Positions 8,060 to 17,502 are shown, numbered from the stretch's first letter. The stretch: 34,033 nt of DNA from Rhodospirillaceae bacterium (GCA_024638465.1 JAHEKF010000028.1:5088-39120); one strand, 5' to 3'. Notes: generated by a model from the sequence alone, not told the origin. Made by a program: numbers and translations.

Positions 8060-8925
8060 GAATCCAGGTTCTTCAGATACGCTCGAAAACTATCGCCGAG
8101 ATCGGCGTGTCGCAGTCCGTACTCGACCGTTGCCTGCAGGTAGCCGAGTTTGCTACCGCAATCGTAACGAATTCCCTCGAACGGCAGCACATGTACGGGC
8201 TCATCGGAGATCAGTCTGGCGATAGCATCCGTTAGCTGAATCTCGTTGCCGGCGCCTCGGCCCGTGGACGCCAGCTTGTCGAAGATGCCTGGCGTCAGTA
8301 CGTAGCGGCCGACGACGGCCAGGTTGGATGGTGCCTCCTGCGGTTCCGGCTTCTCGACGATTCTGGTGACCCGCTGGACGCCGTCGCCGTCGTCCTCGAC
8401 CGCAACAATCCCGTAGCTGCCGGTCTGGTCTTCGGGTACGGTCTCGACACCCAGGACGCTGCAGCCGTATCGGCCGAAATGGTCCTTCATCTGCTTCAGG
8501 CAGGCGTTCTCGCTGTAGATCAGATCATCGGCAAGGTGCACGAGGAAAGGCTCGTTGCCGACAGCGGATCTTGCGCAAAGCACCGCGTGGCCGAGCCCGA
8601 GCGGCGTGCCCTGACGGATGTAGATGCAGTCGACGCCCGCCGGGACGATGTCCCGGACGACCGATAACAGGTCTTGCTTGCCGGACTCGTCCAGAACGCG
8701 CTCGAGTTCTGTATCGGTGTCGAAATGGTCCTCGATCGCGCGTTTTGAGGAACCTGTGACAAAAATGAGTTTCTGTACGCCAGCAGAAAGTGCTTCTTCA
8801 ACGGCATACTGAATGAGCGGCTTATCGACAATAGGAAGCATCTCTTTCGGAGAGGCTTTCGTTGCCGGCAGAAATCGCGTTCCTCGGCCGGCGACTGGAA
8901 AGACGGCAGACCGGATCGTTGACAT
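8056..8925 (-). CDS. galU: UTP-glucose-1-phosphate uridylyltransferase
   Basis: A 289-residue nucleotidyltransferase making UDP-glucose from UTP and glucose-1-phosphate for envelope polysaccharides. The N-terminal [20 protein letters not shown] is the family signature. [19 protein letters not shown], the DD pair of HLADDLI and the C-terminal [17 protein letters not shown] are also typical. ATG at 8925 is preferred over a TTG one codon upstream (8928), although GGAG sits nearer to the TTG. Convergent with the FMN oxidase with a 4-bp overlap. It closes the minus-strand envelope block (lapA, lapB, galU), a sensible functional grouping. Confidence 0.95.
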   Translation of the reverse strand: MSTIRSAVFPVAGRGTRFLPATKASPKEMLPIVDKPLIQYAVEEALSAGVQKLIFVTGSSKRAIEDHFDTDTELERVLDESGKQDLLSVVRDIVPAGVDCIYIRQGTPLGLGHAVLCARSAVGNEPFLVHLADDLIYSENACLKQMKDHFGRYGCSVLGVETVPEDQTGSYGIVAVEDDGDGVQRVTRIVEKPEPQEAPSNLAVVGRYVLTPGIFDKLASTGRGAGNEIQLTDAIARLISDEPVHVLPFEGIRYDCGSKLGYLQATVEYGLRHADLGDSFRAYLKNLDS

Positions 8926-9025
8926 CAATGGAATATCACTCCGTTAATTGCGCCGCGTCACTCGTCGATGGTTCGCGGCTACGGAACGGAATGATACCGA
9001 AGAAGCCATTCGGCGATAAGAGAAG

Positions 9026-9054
9026 CCCGTCCCGTTCTGCGGAACGGCCGGGCC
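9026..9054 (-). terminator. Probable rho-independent terminator after the helix-hairpin-helix gene
   Basis: GCCCG-TC-CCGTTC / TGCG / GAACGG-C-CGGGC forms a strong, nearly perfect GC-rich stem with a 4-nt loop. On the minus strand it is followed by TTCTCTTATC, a moderate T-rich tail. It lies 36 bp after the stop at 9091 and would end the long gyrA-to-lapB transcription unit before galU. Confidence 0.65.
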
Positions 9055-9090
9055 TCCCTGAAAGAGTAATTTTTCCTGAGAAGGGCCTCG

Positions 9091-9363
9091 TTAAGCGTCG
9101 CTGACGAGTATGTTCGACCGGTTCATCTCGATGATGCGAGCACCGATACCACTGACCCGCATCAGCGATTCGGCGTTCTGAAACGCGCCGTTCTGTTCCC
9201 GGTACTCGACGATCGCTGCGGCCAGCGCCGGTCCAACGCCGGTAAGCTCCGTCGCGAGCGTCTCGGCATCGGCAGTATTGATGTTGACCGGGCCGGCGAA
9301 CAGCACGGGCGCGGCCGCACCGAATGCGATGAGACAGCACAATCTCCTGAATCTCCGTAGCAT
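9091..9363 (-). CDS. Secreted ComEA-like helix-hairpin-helix protein
   Basis: A 90-residue protein with an N-terminal signal peptide (basic MLRRFRR, hydrophobic core to about residue 22, likely cleavage near FAG). A single helix-hairpin-helix domain follows: VNINTADAETLATELTGVG (26-44) and LMRVSGIGARIIE are the classical ComEA pattern. Such domains bind DNA without sequence specificity; in ComEA the protein sits in the periplasm and helps DNA uptake. This short form is common in gammaproteobacteria and does not by itself prove competence. AAGGAG lies 8 nt before the ATG at 9363, a strong ribosome site. A strong terminator follows. Confidence 0.82.
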   Translation of the reverse strand: MLRRFRRLCCLIAFGAAAPVLFAGPVNINTADAETLATELTGVGPALAAAIVEYREQNGAFQNAESLMRVSGIGARIIEMNRSNILVSDA

Positions 9364-9468
9364 GGCGAAACTCCTTTTTTCACGCTGGTGACCGGGAGAG
9401 CCTAAAGGGACATGGCGCGCTGTTCAGCACGACTATCTAAGGAAAACGTCGAGATACGTAATGTGGCG

Positions 9469-10653
9469 TCAGGCGATAGCTCGCTCGAGCTGAAAAGCCT
9501 GAATAGGCTTGATCGTCTCCCATGCCTTGCAACTTGGGCAATGCCAGACAAGACGTTGCGAGCTGTAGCCACAGGTCGTGCAGCGATACCGCGCGCTCGC
9601 GAGGGCAAGCTGTCGCAGCCCGCTCGAGATTCGGACGATTTCGGCTTCGCGATCTTCATCCGACAGGGACCTGATGTGCTCCGCATCGACGAGTGAGGTA
9701 AGTACTTCGTTATGCAGTACGAAATCCTCGACGCAGCGTCTCAAGATGGGTGGTTCCGTGAGTCCGTTGAGAATGATGGCGTAGGCAAGGTTTTGCTTGA
9801 TTGTGCCCCCTTCCGCAATGAGCGACTCGAAATAACGTTCGAGTTCGGCCCGCCGGTTGGTGGCTTCATAACACGCGACGAGTTCAGGGAGCACCTCGAC
9901 CATGAGACGCTGATCCGACTCCAGTACGCGTTCGTACAAACGTAGCGCCTGGGCGTAATCCTCTTCTTCCTTGGCGATGGCGGCCCGAATCAGTGTGCCG
10001 CGAAACGCTCCGGTCTCGCTTCTGACGGAACTCTTGAGGTGCTGGCGGGCTCGATCGAGATCGCCGCTGATACGGGCGCGTTCTGCAAGCTCGCAATAAT
10101 AGTGCGCGACCTGGGTCGATTTCTCGCCGGTAGCAACCTCGAGCTCGCGATGGGCCTCGATCGCCTTGGCCCAATCGCTTTCGCGCTCGTAAATATCGAC
10201 GAGATTCTCGAGCGCAGCCTTCCCCAATGTCGCGCTTCCGCGCAGCTCCGAGAACATTTTTTCGGCGCGATCGAAGAGCCCGGCGCCCAGATAATCCTGA
10301 GCCAGCGAGAAAAGTGCCTGATCCCGCTGGGCATCGCTCAAATTGGGCCGGGCAAGCAGATTCTGATGCACGCGAATGGCCCGATCGACCTCGCCGCGCC
10401 GTCTGAACAGATGGCCGAGCGCGAAATGTGTTTCCAGCGTGTCGTCATCGACCTTCGCCATACGAACGAACAATTCCAGGGCTTCGTCCGTCTGGCGATT
10501 CAGTACGAGGTTCAGGCCTCTCAGATAATCTGCATTTACCGGTGGACCTGGGGGCGGATCCCGGTCCATGAAGGAGTAGCGCGCAAACGCCCAACCTGTC
10601 GCGGCCGCTACGATAAAAAGCCCGGCCAGAAAAAATGTTGCTTCAGTCGGCAT
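9469..10653 (-). CDS. lapB: LPS assembly protein B (TPR and rubredoxin-type zinc domain)
   Basis: A 394-residue protein with an N-terminal membrane anchor (residues about 6-25), several TPR repeats across about 40-330, and a C-terminal rubredoxin-like knuckle with cysteines at 358, 361, 372 and 375 (CTTCG and CPSC). This is the LapB/YciM layout. In E. coli, LapB works with FtsH to control LpxC levels and so balances LPS with phospholipid synthesis. Its start overlaps the end of lapA by 11 bp, consistent with coupled translation. Length and architecture match the family (about 390). Confidence 0.95.
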   Translation of the reverse strand: MPTEATFFLAGLFIVAAATGWAFARYSFMDRDPPPGPPVNADYLRGLNLVLNRQTDEALELFVRMAKVDDDTLETHFALGHLFRRRGEVDRAIRVHQNLLARPNLSDAQRDQALFSLAQDYLGAGLFDRAEKMFSELRGSATLGKAALENLVDIYERESDWAKAIEAHRELEVATGEKSTQVAHYYCELAERARISGDLDRARQHLKSSVRSETGAFRGTLIRAAIAKEEEDYAQALRLYERVLESDQRLMVEVLPELVACYEATNRRAELERYFESLIAEGGTIKQNLAYAIILNGLTEPPILRRCVEDFVLHNEVLTSLVDAEHIRSLSDEDREAEIVRISSGLRQLALASARYRCTTCGYSSQRLVWHCPSCKAWETIKPIQAFQLERAIA

Positions 10654-10948
10654 CTTGCAGCGGCAGGCTGCGCAAACTGCTGACTTCGGCCTCAGCCAGC
10701 TTCAATTCGCGACGCAGACGGCGTCTTTCGGAGACCATGCGCAACATCGCTACACCGACGGTCAAGAGCCCGAATATCCAGCCGAAGGCAAAGCAGATCG
10801 CGAATGCGAGCGCCATCGAAACTTCTTCGAACCGGGTAAATCCGATATCGAGCGGAACGGTAGCCTGATTGTTGTACGCGAATACGGCCGTGAACAGCGC
10901 AACCAGAACCAGCAATAGGATATATACGGCCTTGCGTACCGTTGACAC
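10643..10948 (-). CDS. lapA: LPS assembly protein A (DUF1049)
   Basis: A 101-residue inner-membrane protein with two hydrophobic segments (about 8-27 and 43-68) and a charged cytoplasmic helix rich in R, E and L after residue 70. NNQATVPLDIGF between the segments is typical of LapA (YciS). It is the usual partner of LapB. The start is GTG at 10948, 26 bp after the ihfB stop; no strong Shine-Dalgarno is visible, so it may rely on coupling to ihfB translation. It overlaps lapB by 11 bp. Confidence 0.9.
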   Translation of the reverse strand: MSTVRKAVYILLLVLVALFTAVFAYNNQATVPLDIGFTRFEEVSMALAFAICFAFGWIFGLLTVGVAMLRMVSERRRLRRELKLAEAEVSSLRSLPLQDAD

Positions 10949-10974
10949 GCTAGTGCCCGAGCGCCCGCGCGACG

Positions 10975-11277
10975 CTAGCTGCGTACCGGTAGTTCGCGTC
11001 CTGCATTGACTCGCTCCCGCAGATCCTTTCCGGGCTTAAAGTGCGGCACATGTTTACCTGCCAGAGCGACTGCGTCGCCGGTCTTGGGATTGCGTCCCAT
11101 ACGAGGGGGACGGTAATGCAGAGAGAAACTCCCGAAACCGCGAATTTCGATCCGCTGACCATTCGCCAGCGACTCGCTCATCAGCTCCAGAATATGTTTG
11201 ACCGCCAGCTCCACATCTTTAGCGGGTAGATGTTTCTGCTTGCGGGCAATCGATTCAATCAGCTCGGATTTTGTCAT
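10975..11277 (-). CDS. ihfB: Integration host factor subunit beta
   Basis: A 100-residue HU/IHF-family DNA-bending protein. [31 protein letters not shown] (42-61) and [10 protein letters not shown] (61-70), with the intercalating proline P64, identify the beta subunit. Gene order rpsA-ihfB-lapA-lapB is the standard gammaproteobacterial arrangement and separates it from HU. It pairs with IHF alpha, not in this window. GAGAGGA lies about 10 nt before the ATG. The 60-bp gap after rpsA is more AT-rich than its flanks and could hold its own promoter. Confidence 0.95.
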   Translation of the reverse strand: MTKSELIESIARKQKHLPAKDVELAVKHILELMSESLANGQRIEIRGFGSFSLHYRPPRMGRNPKTGDAVALAGKHVPHFKPGKDLRERVNAGRELPVRS

Positions 11278-11337
11278 GGCAAGGCACCATCCTCTCAGGC
11301 CACAGCGAACCCTTTTTATTGTTATGAATTACGGCGA

Positions 11338-13014
11338 CTACTCGGAAGTTAATTGTTCCTTAAGCAAGTCGCCCAACGTCGCTCCCGCCGCAGGTTTACC
11401 TGCGTCGGATTTGTAAGTCTTGATTGCCTGCGCTTCTTCGTGCGCTTCCTTGGCTTTAATCGAGAGCGATACCACCCTCGTTTTCCGGTCAACGCCCGTA
11501 AAAGTCGCTTCGAGTTCTTCGCCCGCTTTAAGCACCATTCGCGCATCCTCAACTCGATCCCGCGAGATCTCGGAGGCGCGCAGTTGTCCGATCACGCCGC
11601 CTTCGAGTTCGACGGTGGCGCCTTTAGCATCGACTTCCGTGATGATGCCTTTGACAATTCCACCTTTCGAATGCTCGGCCATGAACAGCGACAGAGGGTC
11701 TTTGTCGAGTTGCTTTACGCCGAGAGAGATTCGCTCTCGTTCGGGATCGATAGCCAGTACGGTCGTCTCGAGTTCCTCGCCCTTCGTGTAGTTTCGCACC
11801 GCTTCTTCGCCCGGCAACTCCCAGGACAGGTCGGAAAGGTGGACGAGTCCGTCGATGCCGCCCGGAAGACCGATAAACACACCGAAGTCCGTAATGGATT
11901 TGATCTGACCCGAGACTTTGTCGCCCTTGTTGTAGCTTTCGGCAAAGTCCGCCCAGGGATTCGCTTTACATTGCTTGAGTCCCAGTGAAATTCGACGACG
12001 CTCTTCATCGATGTCGAGAACCATGACTTCGACTTCGTCACCGATTTGCACGACCTTGTGGGGACTGACGTTCTTGTTGGTCCAGTCCATCTCGGACACG
12101 TGAACGAGGCCTTCGACGCCCTCCTCGATCTCGACGAAACAGCCGTAGTCCGCGATGTTCGTTACCTTGCCGAAGAGCCGTGAGTCCGGCGGATAGCGCC
12201 GGCCGAGATCCATCCAGGGATCGTCGCCAAGCTGTTTGAGCCCGAGCGAGACGCGATTGCGTTCGCGGTCGAATTTCAGAACTTTCACATCCATCTCATC
12301 GCCTACGTTGACGACCTCGGACGGATGCTTGACGCGTTTCCACGCCATGTCGGTAATGTGCAGAAGTCCGTCGATGCCACCAAGATCGACGAACGCTCCG
12401 TAGTCGGTAAGGTTTTTGACGATACCCTTGAGAACGGCGCCTTCCTGCAGGTTCTTGAGCAGTTCATCGCGTTCGGCACTATATTCTTCTTCGACAACCG
12501 CACGGCGTGAAACGACGACGTTGTTGCGCTTCTGGTCAAGCTTGATGACCTTGAACTCGAGCGTGCTGCCCTCCAATGCCGTCGGATCGCGGACCGGTCG
12601 GACGTCCACTAATGAGCCGGGCAGGAACGCGCGGACGAAGTCGATATCGACCGTGAATCCACCACGTACACGACCACTGATCGTCCCTTTGACGACCTTG
12701 CTCTCTTCGAAAGATTCCTCGAGCCGGCGCCAGGTTCTGGCGCGTTTGGCTTTCTCGCGCGACAGTCGGGTTTCGCCGAAACCGTCCTCGACCGCGTCGA
12801 GCGCAACCTCGACTTCATCGCCGACCTCGACCTCTACATGGCCGTTCTCGTCGAGAAACTGGGTTGCCGGAATGACGGCTTCCGACTTCAGGCCGGCGTT
12901 GACGATTACGACGTCCGGGTTCACATCGACGACGACCGCCATCAATATCGCACCCTGCTTAATCTGTTGATTAGCTAAACTTTCTTCAAGTAGCTCCGCA
13001 AAAGTTTCGGTCAT
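11338..13014 (-). CDS. rpsA: 30S ribosomal protein S1
   Basis: A 558-residue ribosomal protein S1 with six S1 (OB-fold) domains; repeated signatures such as [20 protein letters not shown] and [20 protein letters not shown] are obvious. It unfolds mRNA leaders at the ribosome. The start is placed at ATG 13014 ([13 protein letters not shown]), matching the E. coli start MTESFAQL; an open frame extends 11 codons further upstream, but that would add residues absent from the family. No Shine-Dalgarno is seen, as is usual for rpsA, where translation is autoregulated through leader structure. A small hairpin ends 7 nt before the ATG. Confidence 0.97.
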   Translation of the reverse strand: MTETFAELLEESLANQQIKQGAILMAVVVDVNPDVVIVNAGLKSEAVIPATQFLDENGHVEVEVGDEVEVALDAVEDGFGETRLSREKAKRARTWRRLEESFEESKVVKGTISGRVRGGFTVDIDFVRAFLPGSLVDVRPVRDPTALEGSTLEFKVIKLDQKRNNVVVSRRAVVEEEYSAERDELLKNLQEGAVLKGIVKNLTDYGAFVDLGGIDGLLHITDMAWKRVKHPSEVVNVGDEMDVKVLKFDRERNRVSLGLKQLGDDPWMDLGRRYPPDSRLFGKVTNIADYGCFVEIEEGVEGLVHVSEMDWTNKNVSPHKVVQIGDEVEVMVLDIDEERRRISLGLKQCKANPWADFAESYNKGDKVSGQIKSITDFGVFIGLPGGIDGLVHLSDLSWELPGEEAVRNYTKGEELETTVLAIDPERERISLGVKQLDKDPLSLFMAEHSKGGIVKGIITEVDAKGATVELEGGVIGQLRASEISRDRVEDARMVLKAGEELEATFTGVDRKTRVVSLSIKAKEAHEEAQAIKTYKSDAGKPAAGATLGDLLKEQLTSE

Positions 13015-13021
13015 TATGTTG

Positions 13022-13035
13022 GCCGCTTGGGCGGC
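13022..13035 (-). promoter_or_regulatory. Hairpin in the rpsA translation initiation region
   Basis: On the minus strand GCCGC-CCAA-GCGGC forms a perfect 5-bp stem with a 4-nt loop, ending 7 nt before the rpsA ATG where a Shine-Dalgarno would normally be. Purine-rich AGGAAGGA and GGAGGG runs lie further upstream in the 117-nt cmk-rpsA gap. E. coli rpsA lacks a Shine-Dalgarno and uses a folded leader for S1 autoregulation; a similar role is inferred here. Confidence 0.4.
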
Positions 13036-13131
13036 ACCCTCCAGCACTTCGCCGGTCCTTCCTGTACCGACGGTTATCTAACAAGGCTTCAAGCGTCCTG
13101 CCGAAGCCGCCATCCATTCGTATCCCTCCGA

Positions 13132-13806
13132 TCAGGCCGCCTCTGAGAGCCAGGTCAATACCTGCTCAACGACTTCTGTCGGTGTCATCCCGGTAGTGTC
13201 CAGAATGCGAGCCCCTTCCGCGGTCCTAAGCGGCGCCACCTTTCGATTAGCGTCGCGCTCGTCCCGCTTGGCGATCTCTCGGGAAAGGGCCGGCAGGCTA
13301 ACATCAATCCCCTTTTCTTTCAACTGGTTATGACGCCTTCGGGCCCTTTCTTCAGGACTTGCGGTCAGAAAGACTTTCAGGGTCGCCTGAGGGAACACGA
13401 CGCTACCCATATCCCGTCCATCGGCGATGAGACCGGGCCGCCTCGCAAACGACCGCTGGCGCTCCAGGAGCGCCTCTCTGACGCCTGGCAAAGCGGCGAC
13501 AATGGATGCGGTTGCACCGATCTCCTCGGTTCTTAGCTGGCTGGTAACGTCACGCCCGGCGAGGAGAATCTGCTCGGAACCGCTGGCCGCAGAGAACTCT
13601 ATATCCATGGTCGCGGCCGCTTCCGCGAGACGATTCGTGTCGTCCAGCGGCAACGATCGCTCGCCCGCGACGAGCGCGACGAGCCGGTACAACGCGCCGC
13701 TGTCGAGCAGATGCCAGCCCAGTTTCCGGGCGAGGCCGCGAGCGATGGTTCCTTTTCCCGAGCCGGAAGGACCGTCGATCGCGATCACCGGCACGGAATT
13801 ATTCAC
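13132..13806 (-). CDS. cmk: Cytidylate kinase
   Basis: A 224-residue (d)CMP kinase. The P-loop IDGPSGSGKGTIARGLA (10-26) is the family signature; LIADGRDMGSVVFP, AKVFLTAS-like LKVFLTASPEERARRR and RDERDANRKVAPL are also diagnostic. It phosphorylates CMP and dCMP for nucleotide and CDP-lipid synthesis. The start is GTG at 13806, overlapping the aroA stop by 8 bp, so translation is probably coupled. The aroA-cmk-rpsA order is conserved in gammaproteobacteria. Confidence 0.95.
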   Translation of the reverse strand: MNNSVPVIAIDGPSGSGKGTIARGLARKLGWHLLDSGALYRLVALVAGERSLPLDDTNRLAEAAATMDIEFSAASGSEQILLAGRDVTSQLRTEEIGATASIVAALPGVREALLERQRSFARRPGLIADGRDMGSVVFPQATLKVFLTASPEERARRRHNQLKEKGIDVSLPALSREIAKRDERDANRKVAPLRTAEGARILDTTGMTPTEVVEQVLTWLSEAA

Positions 13807-15142
13807 GGTCCGATCCGGTGAGCACTTCTATTCGAAGTCCTGTTTGCGCCGCGACAGCAGGAAAGTCCGGAAAGGATGTGGCGACGGGGGCTGTGTCGAG
13901 AATCTCGATCGCCTCGGTTGCCCTCAGGCTGGCGATCGCGAAAGCCATCGCTACGCGATGATCGCCCGCGCTGTCGATTCGACCGCCTTTGATCTTGCCA
14001 CCTTCAATCTCGAGACCGTCAGGTCGTTCGCGGACTTCGATTCCGACGGTTGCGAGCCCCTCGGCCATGACGCGTATCCGATCGCTTTCCTTGTGGCGAA
14101 GTTCCGCGGCGCCGCTGATTCTGGTGCGTCCGCGTGCCGTCGCTGCGGCGATAAACGCGATCGGTAACTCGTCGATGCTGAGATCGACCAATTCGGACCC
14201 GATCTCGGTTGCGTCGAGCTCGGTTCGCGTAACGAAGATGTCTGCTACAGGTTCTGCGCCACAAAGTCGTTCATTGCGCAGTTCAATGCCGGCGCCCATA
14301 TTGCGGAGTATCTGCAGCAGTCCGGTACGCGATGGATTGATGCCCACCGCGGGAATCGTCAGGCCGTGTTCAGCGCCAAGCAGGCCAGCGACGATAAAGA
14401 ATGCGGCTGAGGAGAAGTCCGCGGGAACCGCGATCGCTCGCCCGGTCAACGTCGCCGGCCCGGTGACAGCGACTTCATTGGGCGCGGATTTCTCAACCTC
14501 GACACCCATTGTCTCCAACATTCGTTCGGTGTGGTCCCGGCTCGGACCGGGAGACTTCACGGTGGTCTTGCCGTTGGCCCAAAGCCCCGCGAGCAGGATC
14601 GCCGATTTCAGCTGCGCGCTTGCGACCGGCAGCGAATACTCGATCGGCCGCAGCGGTCGTGCGCCCAGAACTGAAATCGGAGCAGTACCCTGATCGGTGT
14701 CGATGGACGCGCCCATCTCTCGCAACGGCCCGGCGACGCGCTCCATCGGCCGCTGCAGCAGCGATGCGTCGCCCGTGAGTGTCGTAGCGAAAGGATGCGC
14801 GGCGAGAACCCCGAGCAAAAGCCTCATCGCCGTTCCCGAGTTGCCCAGATCGAGCGGTGCCGCGGGCGGCTGCAAGCCGTCCGCACCGGCGCCTGTTATC
14901 GTCAACCTGGTACCCTCGTCGGCAACCGTTACGCCCATCGAGCGAATGGCGGCGAGCGTCGCGAGACAGTCTTCGCTACGCAGAAATCCCGAGACCGTCG
15001 TATTCCCGGTCGCGATCCCGCCCATCAAGAGCGCCCGATGCGAGATGGATTTATCCCCGGGCACCGCGACGGTTCCGCCAATCGACTCGACGGGATGCGC
15101 AACGTAGGCTTCTGCGGAAGCCGGATGAGGATAAGGAGCCAC
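13799..15142 (-). CDS. aroA: 3-phosphoshikimate 1-carboxyvinyltransferase (EPSP synthase)
   Basis: A 447-residue EPSP synthase, the sixth shikimate-pathway step, joining shikimate-3-phosphate and PEP. GDKSISHRALL (29-39), LGNSGTAMRLLLG (99-111), QRPMERV (130-136) and SGAAELRHKESDRI are characteristic. The set GDKS, SAQLK (175-179) and RDHTE (202-206), with NPSR (269-272), is close to the motif set used to define class II enzymes, rather than the E. coli class I form; only the T of NxTR is replaced by S. The start is GTG at 15142 with GAGAGA about 12 nt upstream. It follows pheA by 23 bp. A separate tyrA or hisC, often found here in pseudomonads, is absent. Confidence 0.95.
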   Translation of the reverse strand: MAPYPHPASAEAYVAHPVESIGGTVAVPGDKSISHRALLMGGIATGNTTVSGFLRSEDCLATLAAIRSMGVTVADEGTRLTITGAGADGLQPPAAPLDLGNSGTAMRLLLGVLAAHPFATTLTGDASLLQRPMERVAGPLREMGASIDTDQGTAPISVLGARPLRPIEYSLPVASAQLKSAILLAGLWANGKTTVKSPGPSRDHTERMLETMGVEVEKSAPNEVAVTGPATLTGRAIAVPADFSSAAFFIVAGLLGAEHGLTIPAVGINPSRTGLLQILRNMGAGIELRNERLCGAEPVADIFVTRTELDATEIGSELVDLSIDELPIAFIAAATARGRTRISGAAELRHKESDRIRVMAEGLATVGIEVRERPDGLEIEGGKIKGGRIDSAGDHRVAMAFAIASLRATEAIEILDTAPVATSFPDFPAVAAQTGLRIEVLTGSDRE

Positions 15143-15165
15143 TGCGATGGGATCTCTCAGCCGGT

Positions 15166-16272
15166 CTACAAAACCGCCTTGGGATAGGCCCCGAGAACCC
15201 GAAACAGATTCGCCTGTTGTTCAACGTCGGCCAGCGCTTCGCGGACGCCGTCCTGTGAAGCATGACCTTCGATGTCGACGAAAAATACGTAATCCCATTT
15301 TCGACGCCGCGACGGTCGGGACTCGATACGCGTCATGTTGATTCCGTACTTGGAGAGCGGATCCAGCAGATCATGAAGGACACCCGGGCCTTCCGTTCCG
15401 CTCGCGGACAACAGGAGCGACGTCTTGTCGTCGCCGCTCGGCGGGAACAGATCGCGCCCGATGACCAGGAAGCGGGTCGTGTTGTCGGCGTGATCCTCGA
15501 TATTCGCGAACAGTATGCCGAGTCCGTAGACATCTGCCGCCGCATCACCCGCAATTGCGGCTGTACCATCCTCATCGCGCGCGCGCCGTGCCGCCTCGGC
15601 GTTACTGCCGACCGGAATCGTTTCAATGCCCGGGAGCGATTGCGCCAGCCAGGCCCGACATTGGGCCAGCGATTGCGGGTGGGAGCAGACCCGTTTTATC
15701 TGGCCGATCTCGGACATCTTTCCCATCAGGTGCTGGCAGATGCGCAGCTCCACCTCGCCACAAATTTTTAGCGGGGATGTCAGGAACATGTCGAGCGTGC
15801 TATTGACCGTCCCTTCGCTCGAGTTCTCGACCGGCACGATTCCGAAGTCAGCGACGCCCGCCTCTACTTCGTGAAAAACTTCTTCGATCGTCGGTAACGG
15901 CAGCGCGCGAATCGAGTGACCGAAATGCTTGAGTACGGCGGATTGCGTGAAGGTACCTTCAGGCCCCAGAAAGCCAATCTTGAGAGGCTCTTCCTGTGCG
16001 AGGCAGGCGGACATGAGTTCCCGAAACACGCGCACCATCTCTTCGTCACGCAGTGGACCTTTATTACGCTCCACGACGGCGCGCAGGACTCGCGCTTCCC
16101 TCTCCGGGCGGTAGAAATCGACGGTTTCGCTGAGCCCCTTGGCGGCACCGATTTCCTGTGCACAGCGAGCTCGCGCGGAAATCAGCGATTGGATTTCCGC
16201 GTCGATTTCATCGATGCGGTTGCGTAGCTCGTCCAGCTTCGCCGCATTCTCTGAACCGGCACTATCGTTCAT
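15166..16272 (-). CDS. pheA: Bifunctional chorismate mutase/prephenate dehydratase (P-protein)
   Basis: A 368-residue fusion. Residues about 12-95 are an AroQ-type chorismate mutase (LDELRNRIDEIDAEI, then the YRPEREARVL segment). Residues about 98-273 are prephenate dehydratase, with GFLGPEGTFTQSA (100-112), VPVENSSEGTVN (147-158) and the catalytic TRF at 266-268. A C-terminal ACT domain follows, with GVLHDLL (297-303) and ESRP (317-320), the phenylalanine-sensing elements, so feedback inhibition is expected. The product is phenylpyruvate. It lies 41 bp after serA on the same strand; serC, serA, pheA and aroA together supply serine and aromatic amino acids. Confidence 0.96.
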   Translation of the reverse strand: MNDSAGSENAAKLDELRNRIDEIDAEIQSLISARARCAQEIGAAKGLSETVDFYRPEREARVLRAVVERNKGPLRDEEMVRVFRELMSACLAQEEPLKIGFLGPEGTFTQSAVLKHFGHSIRALPLPTIEEVFHEVEAGVADFGIVPVENSSEGTVNSTLDMFLTSPLKICGEVELRICQHLMGKMSEIGQIKRVCSHPQSLAQCRAWLAQSLPGIETIPVGSNAEAARRARDEDGTAAIAGDAAADVYGLGILFANIEDHADNTTRFLVIGRDLFPPSGDDKTSLLLSASGTEGPGVLHDLLDPLSKYGINMTRIESRPSRRRKWDYVFFVDIEGHASQDGVREALADVEQQANLFRVLGAYPKAVL

Positions 16273-16313
16273 TGCAAGAAACCCGTCTGAGACACGTGCT
16301 CAGGTCGATCGGC

Positions 16314-17498
16314 TTAGTCGATGACAGGAAGCACTCTGAGCGAGAGTATGCCATCGATAGCGCGTATACGCTGCTGCGTGGCATCGCTGGCAGGACCGTC
16401 CAGATCAACGATCGTATGGGCGACCTCGCCGCGCGAAACGTTGAGAAGATCGGCGATATTGATCGAATCTTCCGCCAGAGCGGTGGAAACCTGACCGACC
16501 ATATTTGGCACATTGGAGTTCGAGATTGCGAGACGATGTGGCCGCGTGCGCCTCAAAACCGCCTCGGGAAAATTGACGGAATGCCGGACGTTACCGTTCT
16601 CCAGAAAGTCGATAAGGTTGTCAGCAACCATGACGGCGCAATTTTCCTCGGCTTCCTGTGTGGAGGCTCCGAGATGGGGGAGGCAGATAACGCTGTCATG
16701 CCGGATCAACGCAAGTGACGGAAAATCGGTCACGTAGGTCCTGATCGCCCCGGAATCCAGCGCTTCGATCAGCGCGGCTTCGTCCACGATGCCTTTGCGC
16801 GCGAAATTCAGTACTACTGCACCTCGCTTGAGTAGCGCCAGGCGGTCGCGGCTCAACAAACCTCGTGTATGGTCGTTGTAGGGAACGTGGCTCGTGACGA
16901 TGTCGGATCGCGAGCAGACTTCCTCCAGATTCGCCGCTTGTTCGACTCCCGAAGAAAGCTGCCACGCCCGCTGCACCGTGATTTTCGGATCGTAACCCAC
17001 GACGTTCATCCCCAGATCGAGCGCGGCGTTCGCGACCTCGACCCCGATCGCGCCAAGCCCGATGACGCCGAGTGTCTTTCCGGGCAATTCGAAGCCGACG
17101 TATTTCTTCTTTCCCGCTTCTACCGCGCGCGCCACGGTTTCTTCGTCCCCGTCGAGATGCCGCACATAGTCCCAGGCTTCAACTAGATTTCGTGCTGCGA
17201 GCAGCATCCCGGCGACAACGAGTTCCTTGACGGCATTGGCGTTGGCGCCAGGCGCGTTGAAGACGGGTATTCCGCGTCTGCCCAGTTTGTCGACCGGGAT
17301 ATTGTTTACGCCGGCGCCCGCGCGACCTACCGCATACAGGCTGTCGGGGATTTCCATGTCGTGCATCTTGTGAGATCGAACGAGGATCGCGTTCGGCTCC
17401 GTAATATCCGCACCCACGGAGTATCTGTCCGCCGGAAATCTCTCCAGACCCTCGCTGGCGATATTGTTCAATGTTTGAATTCTGAAAGAAGCTGTCAT
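16314..17498 (-). CDS. serA: D-3-phosphoglycerate dehydrogenase
   Basis: A 394-residue NAD-dependent dehydrogenase starting serine synthesis from 3-phosphoglycerate. GLGAIG (147-152) is the nucleotide site; NFARKGIVDE gives R234; LPHLGAST gives H275. A C-terminal ACT domain spans about 318-394 (NVPNMVGQVSTALAEDSINI). The stretch YVTDFPSLAL (255-264) lacks the glutamate of the DVFxxEP motif in E. coli SerA, a known variant pattern as I recall. ATG at 17498 is chosen; a TTG 8 codons upstream would overlap serC. With this start there is a 4-bp gap after serC, whose product acts on the next pathway intermediate. Confidence 0.9.
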   Translation of the reverse strand: MTASFRIQTLNNIASEGLERFPADRYSVGADITEPNAILVRSHKMHDMEIPDSLYAVGRAGAGVNNIPVDKLGRRGIPVFNAPGANANAVKELVVAGMLLAARNLVEAWDYVRHLDGDEETVARAVEAGKKKYVGFELPGKTLGVIGLGAIGVEVANAALDLGMNVVGYDPKITVQRAWQLSSGVEQAANLEEVCSRSDIVTSHVPYNDHTRGLLSRDRLALLKRGAVVLNFARKGIVDEAALIEALDSGAIRTYVTDFPSLALIRHDSVICLPHLGASTQEAEENCAVMVADNLIDFLENGNVRHSVNFPEAVLRRTRPHRLAISNSNVPNMVGQVSTALAEDSINIADLLNVSRGEVAHTIVDLDGPASDATQQRIRAIDGILSLRVLPVID

Positions 17499-17502
17499 CG
17501 AT

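Noticed and set aside
13015..13047. Upstream extension of rpsA by 11 codons
   Set aside because: The family starts at MTE(T/S)FA; the extension overlaps the leader hairpin and has no homologous residues.
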